Part shown: in pieces, positions 8,171-16,347 of the stretch
Position numbering within the stretch: the stretch's first letter is position 1
Layout: each line of letters starts with the position of its first letter
Assembly: GCF_007860105.1 (NCBI RefSeq)
Contig: NZ_SJPU01000002.1
Coordinates: 2,447,882-2,511,881 of the forward strand
DNA: 64,000 nt
Direction of reading: 5' to 3'
From: Allorhodopirellula heiligendammensis
GTDB lineage: Bacteria; Planctomycetota; Planctomycetia; Pirellulales; Pirellulaceae
Notes under the pieces: generated by a model
What the model was told of the DNA's origin: nothing
The model's database searches: none
Seen by the model: only the letters and a program-made list of their open reading frames with translations
Program-made: the position numbers and the translations under genes

Positions 8171-8427
8171 CACGCCCCCCTCGATTGATTGGCCAAATGG
8201 GCAATCACGGCATGGGGATCGAATAGCACTTTCCGACCGACACGAATGACGGGCAGCTCACCATCCCGCAACATTGTGTCCAGCTTCGGCACCGATACGC
8301 CGATCACCTCGGACAATTCATTGCGGTTGAGTAGCTTCCGCCGGTTCGACATGCGATCGGCCACACGGTCCGCGACCATATTGGCCAACACTTCCATGTC
8401 GGATGGACTCAAATCCGAGAGTGTCAT
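8170..8427 (-). CDS. Excisionase/MerR-type helix-turn-helix protein
   Basis: This 85-residue protein starts at ATG 8427 and overlaps the stop of the upstream gene as ATGA. The N-terminal 35 residues form an acidic then basic helix. The segment LLNRNELSEVIGVSVPKLDTM is a helix-turn-helix, followed by a wing (LPVIRVGRKVLFDPHAVIAHL). This is the layout of excisionase-like DNA-binding domains. In an integrative element such a protein commonly directs excision or controls the operon; which one applies here is not shown. Confidence 0.7.
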   Translation of the reverse strand: MTLSDLSPSDMEVLANMVADRVADRMSNRRKLLNRNELSEVIGVSVPKLDTMLRDGELPVIRVGRKVLFDPHAVIAHLANQSRGA

Positions 8428-8690
8428 TTCGCACCCCCGATCGAACTGTCCACCAGTTCCCACAGTCGGGAATGGCAACATCGATTCGCGGACGCAACGT
8501 AGCCGACGGGCCGGATAATCCGATCCCGATGCAGCTGGGCGACCATCGCACCGAACACACGACCGTCCACGCCGTCAGGCAATGGCAGGCCACGAATGGC
8601 ATCGGTGAACGTGGTGGGGCCGGCTTGTAGTCGCCGCAGAAACCGACGACGGGCGGCTGCGATCACTGTCCGAATGTCTTGACTATCCAC
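8424..8690 (-). CDS. Small element protein, unknown function
   Basis: The best start is GTG 8690, preceded by GGAGG seven bases upstream and overlapping the TAG of the upstream gene; TTG 8741 and ATG 8708 are weaker. The 88-residue product has a basic N-terminal helix (VIAAARRRFLRRLQ), the phrase LPLPDGVDGRVFGAMVAQLHR, and an IIRPVGYVAS strand typical of a winged-helix. I believe similar small proteins occur in other planctomycete integrated elements, but I cannot name the family. The stop overlaps the next start by four bases. Confidence 0.6.
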   Translation of the reverse strand: MDSQDIRTVIAAARRRFLRRLQAGPTTFTDAIRGLPLPDGVDGRVFGAMVAQLHRDRIIRPVGYVASANRCCHSRLWELVDSSIGGAK

Positions 8691-8862
8691 GGTCCACCTC
8701 CGTTTCATCCCGAGGGGATCGATCTTCAAGTTCACGAGCAATACGGAGCAAAAGGCGTAGTCGCTTCGCTTCGGTCAGGACGGACTGCAATCGCCGACGA
8801 ACAACGTCAGCAATTGGAATACAGTCGAGCGGGGAACGATCCCGCTTGTGGTTTTGTTGCAT
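8683..8862 (-). CDS. First small gene of the element operon, unknown function
   Basis: The frame gives 59 residues from ATG 8862, with a strong GGAGG eight bases upstream, to TAG at 8685-8683. The product is short and basic, with a central helix (VVRRRLQSVLTEAKRLRLLL) that could form a coiled coil or bind nucleic acid. It opens the chain of overlapping minus-strand genes that continues down to the polymerase relic. No family is recognised. The ribosome binding site and the overlap with the next start are the main support. Confidence 0.5.
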   Translation of the reverse strand: MQQNHKRDRSPLDCIPIADVVRRRLQSVLTEAKRLRLLLRIARELEDRSPRDETEVDRG

Positions 8863-8948
8863 TGGTTAAGCCTCCAAATCGAGTGAGGCTTAATTTGCAC
8901 AAACGGTTCCGACGAATCAGAGACGAGAAAAGGACGTTTGAGGGACGT

Positions 8949-9860
8949 CTAGTGTTTCGAGACTAGGGCGACTTCCCCCCTATCCTCCGGCAGTACATCC
9001 CAGTCTTGCTCAATCTGCATTAATCGCGTTCGCAGCCGCTTAATCATCTTGCGGCAACCGTCCCTCGGGTCTTCCCAGTCAAATCCGCATCCTGTTGATA
9101 TGTTTGCCGCTTTCGCCCGTCCTCCGCTTTCGATGAGAAACTTCACGAGCTTGCCTTGGTCTTTAGTGGGGCCCTTATCCTTTTGCGGTAGTTGCAGCCA
9201 GTTAGTAATCGAATCCAGGAGATTTCGCGATATAGCCGCGCCGCTGGGCGATTCGGACGGAATGCGAGCAACTTGGGCTAAGTGGCAAGTGCCCACTTCT
9301 TCGTTATCGACTATTTTCAAAAGGTGCTGGTTGAGTTGCAGAAGTCGGCTTTCTCGTTCGCTCGAGAGCCCCAGTACCATCCAGCTAGGACCGCCGTTCT
9401 TCATCGTTGCTTTGGCCACATCCAAGAATAGGTCGCATTCAGAGAGCACCCACCCCGGATACATCGCGCGGTCAACGTCAATCACCTTTTGCCAATCTTG
9501 GCATGCCCTAGCACTCGACTGCACCGAGCCTTCGCATGGGGGCGAACCCGGAAAGACGTCGAAAGCATCAGGCATCAGCTCCGCGTCATAGCTGTACGTG
9601 AGCGTGAAATCAGTCGCAAGAATTCCCAAGTCTCGCTCGATAACATCCAGTACGGTCGCCCACGGCAGTTCAACCAGCAAATCGGATGCGGCGACGACTT
9701 CCGCTTCGAATCTTCCACCCAACTCAACCAGATCGTCTCCGACGTAGTGATTTCGCCTCCGGTAAAGTGCGAGTAGTTCAACGAACCTCTGCCTCAATTG
9801 CACGCATGCGTAAATGGTGTCACTACTTTGCTCATATTGATCGCCGAAACTTCTGGCCAT
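8949..9860 (-). CDS. Protein of unknown function with a possible C-terminal winged helix
   Basis: The product has 303 soluble residues and no signal peptide. The first 200 residues look mainly helical, with hydrophobic-acidic segments and no motif I know. The last 70 residues (KLVKFLIESGGRAKAANI, then a Lys/Arg-rich helix KMIKRLRTRLMQIEQDW) resemble a winged helix-turn-helix. The gene lies about 90 bases upstream of the element operon on the same strand. It may mark the right part of the integrated element or be a later arrival. Confidence 0.6.
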   Translation of the reverse strand: MARSFGDQYEQSSDTIYACVQLRQRFVELLALYRRRNHYVGDDLVELGGRFEAEVVAASDLLVELPWATVLDVIERDLGILATDFTLTYSYDAELMPDAFDVFPGSPPCEGSVQSSARACQDWQKVIDVDRAMYPGWVLSECDLFLDVAKATMKNGGPSWMVLGLSSERESRLLQLNQHLLKIVDNEEVGTCHLAQVARIPSESPSGAAISRNLLDSITNWLQLPQKDKGPTKDQGKLVKFLIESGGRAKAANISTGCGFDWEDPRDGCRKMIKRLRTRLMQIEQDWDVLPEDRGEVALVSKH

Positions 9861-10320
9861 GTGACGTCTTTCTTGTCGTTACGAGCCGATTCAACGGCCA
9901 CGGCGGAAAGATAACGCCAGCGGCTGGTTGAATCGTGCGATCGGAGCTACCGACCTACCCTTGGAAGATTGCGGGAATCAGCCGCAACCGTTGAGAACCG
10001 AGTGTTTAGCCCGGCGTTGCCATTGTGCGTGATTCTAAGGGCCGGTTCAAATCGGGCTTACCGACTCACCAAAAACCATTTTGGTGCATGCGGAGGCGGA
10101 AGCGGAGGGCCTACGGTCGCACCATGCCGTCTCGGACTTTATTGACACCCCGGGGTGCCAACGCCACGGAGGGGCAGGGGGTCGATAGCGCCGCATCACC
10201 GTGACCACGGCGCAGATCCCCCTACCGCCCAACGCATCATTGGTTGCGACGGAGTGTGTTGCTGGTGCGCGTGCCAACCGAGCGAACGCAGCTTATTAGT
10301 TCAAGTCGATAAAGCAGGCT
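9861..10320. other. Intergenic region, possible right flank of the element
   Basis: No gene is seen. A short stem-loop, ACCAAAA (10068-10074) with TTTTGGT (10079-10085), is present. I looked for a second copy of the tRNA-Val 3' end that would mark the other attachment site and found none. Confidence 0.4.
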
Positions 10321-11331
10321 TTACTTCTTTTCCTGGTTCCGGTCGCGATCTGTTTCCACCCGCGGAGCTTGTCCCTTTGGCGAAGGTTGTGGGGTAAAAA
10401 CCTTAACGTCCCGCGCCCGCGCGAATGGGGGAATCGTGGTTCGACGCACCGCGTCATGATGTTCGTGGTCATCGTGCCCTGCAGGGGCTCCGTCATGGTG
10501 CTCAGCTGCTGCCCCCGCTGCTGAAGCGTTCTCCGCTGCAACCGCCCGCCCCATTGCCTGTCCCAAAATGGCTCGGACCGCATCCGCATGACGTCGGTTT
10601 TCCGCCTCCAATTGACGAAAAATGTCGACGCTTTGATCTCCGGCATGCGTGGCAACTCTGGGCGGGTCACTGAGCTTTTTGCTCCGTTGCTTGGCCGCCA
10701 TTTCGAGCTCACGTTTTTTCAGGTAGGCGGCTCGATCCCAACTCCCGTCAACGATCGCTTGCAGTGGCTCATCAATCGCCACCGGGTTTCCAATCCATTC
10801 AACCTCGCCCGTTTTGCCGACAATGAACGCACACGGAATACTCGTTTGTCGTGCCGCCGCAAGGTAATCCTGCAAGACTGAACCGTCGGGATCCGTTGTC
10901 AGACAGTAATTGCTGGTCAATTCTGCATAGGTCTGGTCATCTTTACCAAGAACGTTTTTGTCGAGGAAGCTCTCAACGGTTTCTACAGGCTCATCACTAA
11001 TACTAATGATCTGCACATTGTTGTCCGCAAACTTTTCCTGAGTTTCACTGAGGTGTTGCATCTCTCCAAGACAAGGTCCGCACCAGGTCGCCCAAAATTC
11101 GATCACATATACCGATCCAGGCATGAGCTTGGTCGTGTGAGCAAATTTGCCGTCCCCATCGCTCAACCAATTTTCAATATCAATGTCGGGGGCTTGAGAG
11201 CCTGGCCTGAGCACGCCATCAGCTGAAGCGTGGAGAACCGCGCACATGGTCGTCACCAACGCGACAGCAAAAATTCGGCGGAGCGGGATTCGACATGGGG
11301 ACAGGATTCGACATGGGGACATGGACTTCAT
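10321..11331 (-). CDS. Secreted TlpA-like thioredoxin-fold protein with His-rich tail
   Basis: The start is ATG 11331, with GAGG six bases upstream, giving 336 residues. A signal peptide covers about residues 1-36. A TlpA/AhpC-type thioredoxin domain follows to about residue 200, with the redox motif WCGPC at residues 83-87 inside IEFWATWCGPC and the cis-proline segment TSIPCAFIVG. The last 130 residues are helical, then rich in histidine (AEHHDGAPAGHDDHEHHDAV), which suggests metal binding. The likely role is thiol-disulfide exchange in the periplasm. It is divergent from the DUF1559 gene. Confidence 0.8.
   Translation of the reverse strand: MKSMSPCRILSPCRIPLRRIFAVALVTTMCAVLHASADGVLRPGSQAPDIDIENWLSDGDGKFAHTTKLMPGSVYVIEFWATWCGPCLGEMQHLSETQEKFADNNVQIISISDEPVETVESFLDKNVLGKDDQTYAELTSNYCLTTDPDGSVLQDYLAAARQTSIPCAFIVGKTGEVEWIGNPVAIDEPLQAIVDGSWDRAAYLKKRELEMAAKQRSKKLSDPPRVATHAGDQSVDIFRQLEAENRRHADAVRAILGQAMGRAVAAENASAAGAAAEHHDGAPAGHDDHEHHDAVRRTTIPPFARARDVKVFTPQPSPKGQAPRVETDRDRNQEKK
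11287..11322. repeat. Perfect-but-one 18-bp tandem duplication in the signal peptide
   Basis: GATTCGACATGGGGACAG (11287-11304) is followed directly by the same 18 bases with one change at the end (11305-11322). In the thioredoxin-like gene this doubles the residues SPCRI(L/P), lengthening the basic region before the hydrophobic core by six residues. Confidence 0.8.
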
Positions 11332-12005
11332 TATTTTCCTCGAGGTTAAACACACTGCACACGAACGATTATCTATCGCGACCTGGATGACACCTGCACT
11401 CCCTGAGCACTGGCCGCTGAATCGGCGGAACTGATCGTCAGCAAGTGTCTCTTCCATCATAGGGCGCCCCTCAGTATACCCGTAACGCAATCGTCCAGGC
11501 TGATCCAGCATCCTATGGTGACCGAACCGAATCAACTGAAAAATGATTGGGCAACGGCGCTATCGGCGAGAACTCGCGTTCGTTCGATACACACGCCGGA
11601 GCGCCTCCCTGCTGCAAACCATGTCGGAGACGTCGCCAATTTTCAGTGGACACGCTGTTTAACAACCGCTGCGGTCCGCACCGGGGCCCATCGATCCCCT
11701 CGAGCATTCCCGTTTAACAAATCGGCAGAAAACCCCGCAATCATCCGCACACAGGAGCCGTATCTCCCTTTACACAATTCCTAATCGCTCAGCACTTGCC
11801 AGCACATGGACGCCGCCTTACGCTCTTGAGAACGATTATCAGTAGCCACAGGCTACACCTCGCCAGCCAGCCACCAGCATGCCCTCCTCACCTGAGTCGA
11901 GGCAGCTTTCTAGCCAGCAACGCTCGCACTGCCTGCAGTTTCCCCGTGAATCCGAAGCAGCGCCCCCTCCCACCAGCGTTCTCATCCACTCTACGGAACT
12001 TTCGT
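11332..12005. other. Divergent promoter region
   Basis: This 670-base region lies between the thioredoxin-like gene and the DUF1559 gene. It holds two copies of GAACGATTATC (11363-11373 and 11830-11840) and no convincing gene. The open frame that runs through the end of it into the DUF1559 gene has no start supported by a ribosome binding site. Confidence 0.4.
11827..11841. promoter_or_regulatory. Possible Fur-type operator
   Basis: TGAGAACGATTATCA matches the 7-1-7 Fur pattern TGATAATnATTATCA in 12 of 14 defined positions. Its core GAACGATTATC recurs at 11363-11373, close to the start of the divergent thioredoxin-like gene. The downstream operon includes a PepSY membrane protein, a family often tied to iron uptake. 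Confidence 0.35.
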
Positions 12006-12932
12006 ATGAATTTAGGTCCTAAAACACCGTTGCATCTTTTGGTACGCACCGCCCGCCTCCGGGCCGCCTTCACCCTGGTCGAACTGCTCGTCGTGATCGC
12101 GATCATTGGGGTGCTGGTTGGTTTGCTGTTGCCCGCCGTGCAGAGCGCTCGCGAGGCAGCCCGCCGCATGCAATGCAGCAACAGCATGCGACAGGTCAGT
12201 CTCGCGATGCACAACTACCACGACACCTATCAGAAGTTCCCCACCTCACAAACCTCCGAGGTCGCAGTTTGGTCAGTTTCGATTCTGCCACAGTTGGAGG
12301 CCGCCAGTGTCGCCGACCTGTACGACGACGCATTGGACTGGGACGAAGGTGTTAATCTTGACCTCGCGACTCAGATGCCGACGGTTTATCAGTGTGCGTC
12401 AAACCCATCGGCTGGCGGAACACTGAGCGGCAACGGATTTCAAACGACCGATTACTCGGTGCTCCGAAACGCCACGGACTGGGATAAGTACGAGTCGCTT
12501 TTCCAACGGAATAAGTTCCGCTCAATGCGAGACATCATCGATGGCACGTCCTCGACATGCATGATTTACGAGTCAGCGGGTCGAAGCGATTGGTACGTCC
12601 AACACCGCCAAAACCCCCTCTCAACCGGATACACCCACACCTGGGGAACTGACAAACCGGCATGGAGCTCAAGCGGGAACGCGGGCTGGATGTTCTCCTG
12701 TGCCGTCGACATGTCACCAAGTGGCGGTGAAATGACAGCGGTCTATTGGTCCGCTGGCAATCGAGTTCTCAATGTCAGCAACTGGTTCGGCGCACCCTAT
12801 TCATTCCACACCGGTGGCATCCAAATGGGCATGGCTGATGGATCCGTCCGCTTCATTGGCGAAAGCATCGCGTTTGACACGCTCAAGGCCATGACCTCCA
12901 TCAACGGTGGCGAAGTGGTAGGAGAGTTTTAG
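12006..12932 (+). CDS. DUF1559 protein with type IV pilin-like N-terminus
   Basis: The start is ATG 12006, giving 308 residues. Residues 20-45 carry the prepilin cleavage and methylation motif ([20 protein letters not shown]), followed by the [23 protein letters not shown] segment in two parts that opens DUF1559 proteins. The C-terminus shows the family's usual [21 protein letters not shown] ending. Planctomycetes carry dozens of these H-X9-DG proteins, with unknown function and presumed surface location. The gene ends two bases before a small lipoprotein gene, a pairing common in this phylum. Confidence 0.9.
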   Translation: MNLGPKTPLHLLVRTARLRAAFTLVELLVVIAIIGVLVGLLLPAVQSAREAARRMQCSNSMRQVSLAMHNYHDTYQKFPTSQTSEVAVWSVSILPQLEAASVADLYDDALDWDEGVNLDLATQMPTVYQCASNPSAGGTLSGNGFQTTDYSVLRNATDWDKYESLFQRNKFRSMRDIIDGTSSTCMIYESAGRSDWYVQHRQNPLSTGYTHTWGTDKPAWSSSGNAGWMFSCAVDMSPSGGEMTAVYWSAGNRVLNVSNWFGAPYSFHTGGIQMGMADGSVRFIGESIAFDTLKAMTSINGGEVVGEF

Positions 12933-12934
12933 TC

Positions 12935-13450
12935 ATGAATCACGCCCAACTAACACCCCCGTCGGTGAAAAGCCTTCTCTCCCTGGCGTGCCTCTGCGTC
13001 TTCTCGGTCGGATGTGGCAACCATGAACATTGGCATGTCGATACGTCTCCGGTTCACGGCACGGTGCGCATTAACGGAGAAATCCCTAAGGGCGCCCAGG
13101 TGACGTTTTACCCGACAGGCGGTGCCGTGGATGTCCGCGAGTCCAAACCATGGGGAATGGTCGACGAAACCGGTACTTATGAATTGAGGACATACGAAAA
13201 AGGAGATGGCTCTCCTGCTGGCGAGTATCGCGCAACGATTATCTGGCGGGAAAACCCCTCCGTCTTGGGTTCCCCCGATCAACTCGGCGGCGCTTTCGAA
13301 GCCCCCAGCGACTCCGAGTGGATCTTTACGATCGACGAGGACGTGACGGAATTGCCACCGATCGAGATCACGGATGCAAAAATTATCAAACCGACGACAA
13401 GGTCGCGCAGCCGCAACCCGTCACCGTTCGATGAACCGGAAGATACCTGA
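12935..13450 (+). CDS. Small lipoprotein with carboxypeptidase-regulatory-like fold
   Basis: The 171-residue product begins with a signal peptide ending in a lipobox-like FSVGC near residue 27. A single beta-sandwich domain follows (VHGTVRINGEIPKGAQVTFY, then SPAGEYRATIIW), of the type annotated as carboxypeptidase regulatory-like. The C-terminus is Arg/Ser/Pro-rich. The gene starts two bases after the DUF1559 stop, so the pair is one operon. Function is unknown. Confidence 0.75.
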   Translation: MNHAQLTPPSVKSLLSLACLCVFSVGCGNHEHWHVDTSPVHGTVRINGEIPKGAQVTFYPTGGAVDVRESKPWGMVDETGTYELRTYEKGDGSPAGEYRATIIWRENPSVLGSPDQLGGAFEAPSDSEWIFTIDEDVTELPPIEITDAKIIKPTTRSRSRNPSPFDEPEDT

Positions 13451-13655
13451 AGTCCCACGCCGCCGAGATCGTCGGTGCAGGACGCGGCGTCCAGGGGCAG
13501 GAAAACCACCTGGGCTGGCTTAACTCGTTCGCCATCCGCTCTTCAGTCCCTCGCTGGCTTTGCCGGCGCCCGAGAACGGTACCAAAACACCGATGGCAGT
13601 CGAAGCTTCGAACTAGACCTGCGACCAAACTCAACTTTTTACCGAGCTACCTCAC

Positions 13656-15137
13656 ATGAGCCTCGACACTCTACCAGAATCGGCTTCGTCCGCACCGCCA
13701 ATCGAGCCCATCAAGGCCCCTAAACGCAAACCAACCGCCACTCCCACGTCGTCACTGTACCGTGTCATGTGGCGGTGGCACTTTTATTCAGGGGCCTTGG
13801 TGACGCCCATCCTGATCATCATCGCACTGACGGGCGGACTCTATATTTTCGCCGCAGAGGTCAATGATGCGATCCATGCGGACTATCTTTTTATCGCCGC
13901 TCCTGCCGACGGAGAAGTGACCGCGAGGGCGAGCGAGTCTTCTCCCAACGTTCCGTTGACACGCGATAGCAGCGACTTGATCGCGAGTGCCAAAGCAGCG
14001 GTCCCCGGCACCGAGGCATCTCGCATCCGCTTTCATGCCGACAATCGCCGCAACGCGATCGTGTGGGTGGAACCACAAAATGCACCGAAGGAGACCAAAG
14101 ACGCCGAACGCAACCGCCGCCGAGATCGGTCGATTGCAGTTTATGTTGATCCCGTAACGGCTGATGTCCGACATCAAGCGACTGGAAACACGGGGACTGA
14201 GTCCTTTTTCCGAACCGTACTCAAGATTCATCGTCAGCTGTTCATCGGCTCGACCGGGCGAATCATTGTCGAGCTGACGACTTGCTGGTCTTTAGTGCTG
14301 TTTCTCACCGGTGTCTATCTGTGGTGGCCGCGACGCAAAGAAAAAGTGCGCGGCGTTTGGCTGCCCCGGCTTCGTGGCAAACCGTATGTGATTCTCCGTG
14401 ATCTGCACACCTTGGCGGGTGTCTATCTGTTTCCGGTATGCATGCTGTTGATTGTCACTGGCCTGTTTTACACCTTAATTTGGGGAGAGTCGTTCCACCT
14501 TGTGAGCAAGCAGTTCTTCGCCACACCCACCGAAGAAACACAGCCTCAGCGGGGCGACGAGGATGCGAAGAAAAAGCCGGAACCGTACGTGCAACCCGGA
14601 TTTACGCTGCAGGCGGCCTATGACACAGCAGCGAGTCGCTATCCGGATCGCGACATCACCATCGACCTGCCCTCAGGGACAACCGACCACTACACGGTTT
14701 CTGCGATCAATGATTACGCCCGCGGCACCTACGGAGCCATGAACTCGACCGGCTTTCAGATTCACCGCGATACTGGTGAAGTAATGGCGGTCGATGACCT
14801 GGCCGATAATCCACGATACTGGTGGCATAGGTGGGCCTACCCATTGCATGTTGGCAGCGTGATTGGAATTATTTCCAAGATCATCTGGCTCGGGGCCTGC
14901 GTGATCCTGGTCGCACTGCCGATTACGGGAATCTGGATGTGGTGGAAACGTCGCCCCGCCGGCCGTAGTGGATTGCCTCGCAAGCCGCCTGCTGGCTACG
15001 TGTCTCGCACCGTGATCGTGTCGATCGCGATGCTGTGCTTGCTGTTGCCTTTATTCGGGTTGTCAGTATTGCTGATTCTGATCCTCGATCGTCTGGTGTC
15101 GTTCTTTCGGAAGTCACCCAGCGCAGCACCCGTTTAG
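13656..15137 (+). CDS. PepSY-associated transmembrane protein
   Basis: The protein has 493 residues. The N-terminal segment WRWHFYSGALVTPILIIIAL starts the first helix of the PepSY-TM family. Further membrane helices lie near residues 205-225, 250-275, 410-435 and 455-485. Conserved histidines (RWHFYSG, KIHRQLF, DLHTLAG, YPLHVGS) recall those that may bind haem in related proteins. Periplasmic PepSY-like regions lie between the helices. Members are often linked to iron-siderophore reduction; that is an inference here, supported only by the Fur-like site upstream of the neighbouring operon. Confidence 0.85.
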   Translation: MSLDTLPESASSAPPIEPIKAPKRKPTATPTSSLYRVMWRWHFYSGALVTPILIIIALTGGLYIFAAEVNDAIHADYLFIAAPADGEVTARASESSPNVPLTRDSSDLIASAKAAVPGTEASRIRFHADNRRNAIVWVEPQNAPKETKDAERNRRRDRSIAVYVDPVTADVRHQATGNTGTESFFRTVLKIHRQLFIGSTGRIIVELTTCWSLVLFLTGVYLWWPRRKEKVRGVWLPRLRGKPYVILRDLHTLAGVYLFPVCMLLIVTGLFYTLIWGESFHLVSKQFFATPTEETQPQRGDEDAKKKPEPYVQPGFTLQAAYDTAASRYPDRDITIDLPSGTTDHYTVSAINDYARGTYGAMNSTGFQIHRDTGEVMAVDDLADNPRYWWHRWAYPLHVGSVIGIISKIIWLGACVILVALPITGIWMWWKRRPAGRSGLPRKPPAGYVSRTVIVSIAMLCLLLPLFGLSVLLILILDRLVSFFRKSPSAAPV

Positions 15138-15157
15138 TTGGCGTTCCTAAACAAACA

Positions 15158-15880
15158 TCAGTTCGCGAGTGAGTATATTTTCACGTCGTCGACCACGGCG
15201 CTGTGCGGTACCGCCAGACGCAGCATACGCTTGGTGGGATGAGCAAAACCCGGAGCGGTGAACTTCGCGACCTCCGTACCATCGACCGAGGCCGTCACCT
15301 GCTCGCCTACAATCCGCACCGTAAGTTCGTGCCATTCGCCTTGGGCAATCTTGGTAGGAAACTTTTTGATCGTCGTCTTGAGAAACGTCAACTGCTCCGC
15401 CGTCAGCTCCTTGGCTTTCTTGGCATCATAGAACTTCATGTTCATGTTGCCGCTCTTCATGTCGTTGATCTGAACAAACTTGGTCGTCACGTCGACTTTG
15501 AACAAGTGCCCCGCGTGAACGCCTTTGAACTTCAGATCGGCGAAGTCGAGGCCGAGTCGATCGGTGTCATTTTCCAACATGAACCGCAGTTCAACGACGC
15601 CGTCTCGAAACTCAGCGGGGTGGGTCACCGAAACAGCGTGGTCGGCGGTGGGATGCATTTTGATGTGCATGGCACCGTTCTTTAAATCGACCTGCTTGTG
15701 TCCGCCCGCACGTGACTTGCTGTTGGTCCCCCAACCATTCCCAACCTCGTCCGTTATTTCCTGCGACTCCGTTCGCTCGAAATCGTCACTGAAAATCAGC
15801 GTGCCGTTATCGTCGGCGCGGATAGCGCTCGAGAGTGCGAAAGGGATCAGGAGCGTCAAAGTCAAGAATGTTTTGGTCAT
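15158..15880 (-). CDS. Secreted LamG/DUF1080-like beta-sandwich protein
   Basis: The 240-residue product has a signal peptide (residues 1-22, cleaved after AIRA). One concanavalin-A-like jelly roll follows: a LIFSDDFERTE start, alternating strands, and an EWHELTVRIVGEQVTASVDG segment typical of DUF1080 and LamG folds. Proteins of this type bind or hydrolyse sugars, and planctomycetes have many. No catalytic residues can be assigned. The gene converges on the PepSY gene with a 20-base gap. Confidence 0.7.
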   Translation of the reverse strand: MTKTFLTLTLLIPFALSSAIRADDNGTLIFSDDFERTESQEITDEVGNGWGTNSKSRAGGHKQVDLKNGAMHIKMHPTADHAVSVTHPAEFRDGVVELRFMLENDTDRLGLDFADLKFKGVHAGHLFKVDVTTKFVQINDMKSGNMNMKFYDAKKAKELTAEQLTFLKTTIKKFPTKIAQGEWHELTVRIVGEQVTASVDGTEVAKFTAPGFAHPTKRMLRLAVPHSAVVDDVKIYSLAN

Positions 15881-16001
15881 GGGTTTCGACTGCCTTAGGA
15901 GAGTGGTTGTTGTTGATCCCGGACATCGCCTTTTTTGACGGTGTCGCGAGCCCGACTGCTAAATCATTGGTACTGTACGTTTTTTTGTTTACGCAATTTT
16001 T

Positions 16002-16202
16002 ATCCCGAAGGGATTGTCAGATGATAGCCGGTGGTCGAGCGCAGCGAACGCCACCGGCTATCATCCATCTGCAACTGACCCCGAAGGGTGTCACAGATCG
16101 AGCACCTGCGACACTCTTCGGGGTCGACGGTGTACAGCATTTCGGATTTCGGGGATGGCGCTACGCTGATCCCCGGCTACTGTCTGACAATCCATCCGGG
16201 AT
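16002..16202. repeat. Nested palindromic element: outer stem with three internal hairpins
   Basis: An outer 20-base arm (16002-16021) pairs with 16183-16202 with three mismatches. Inside are three hairpins. Hairpin A pairs 16021-16034 with 16051-16064 (14 bp, perfect). Hairpin B pairs 16077-16092 with 16110-16125 (15 of 16). Hairpin C pairs GGGGAT at 16151-16156 with 16169-16174, plus GCG/CGC. The whole can fold like a cloverleaf on either strand. It resembles REP-type mobile intergenic palindromes and fills most of the gap between two genes. Confidence 0.75.
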
Positions 16203-16347
16203 GAAAACGGGTGGACACGGAACGAAAACCCCCTCGTGGAATTCTGCGTTTGTCCTAACGATTGAGTCGTTTGATCGATTATAACTCAGGCAACTATTTG
16301 CAAGTTAAGGCCCCAGAGCGCGAAATGGATCATGGGATGAACGTCCG

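Noticed and set aside
10031-10085. tRNA-like T-arm (GGCCGGTTCAAATCGGGC) as the far attachment site of the element
   Set aside because: The stem is imperfect, no other arms can be drawn, and it does not match the 3' end of tRNA-Val. The far attachment site was not found.
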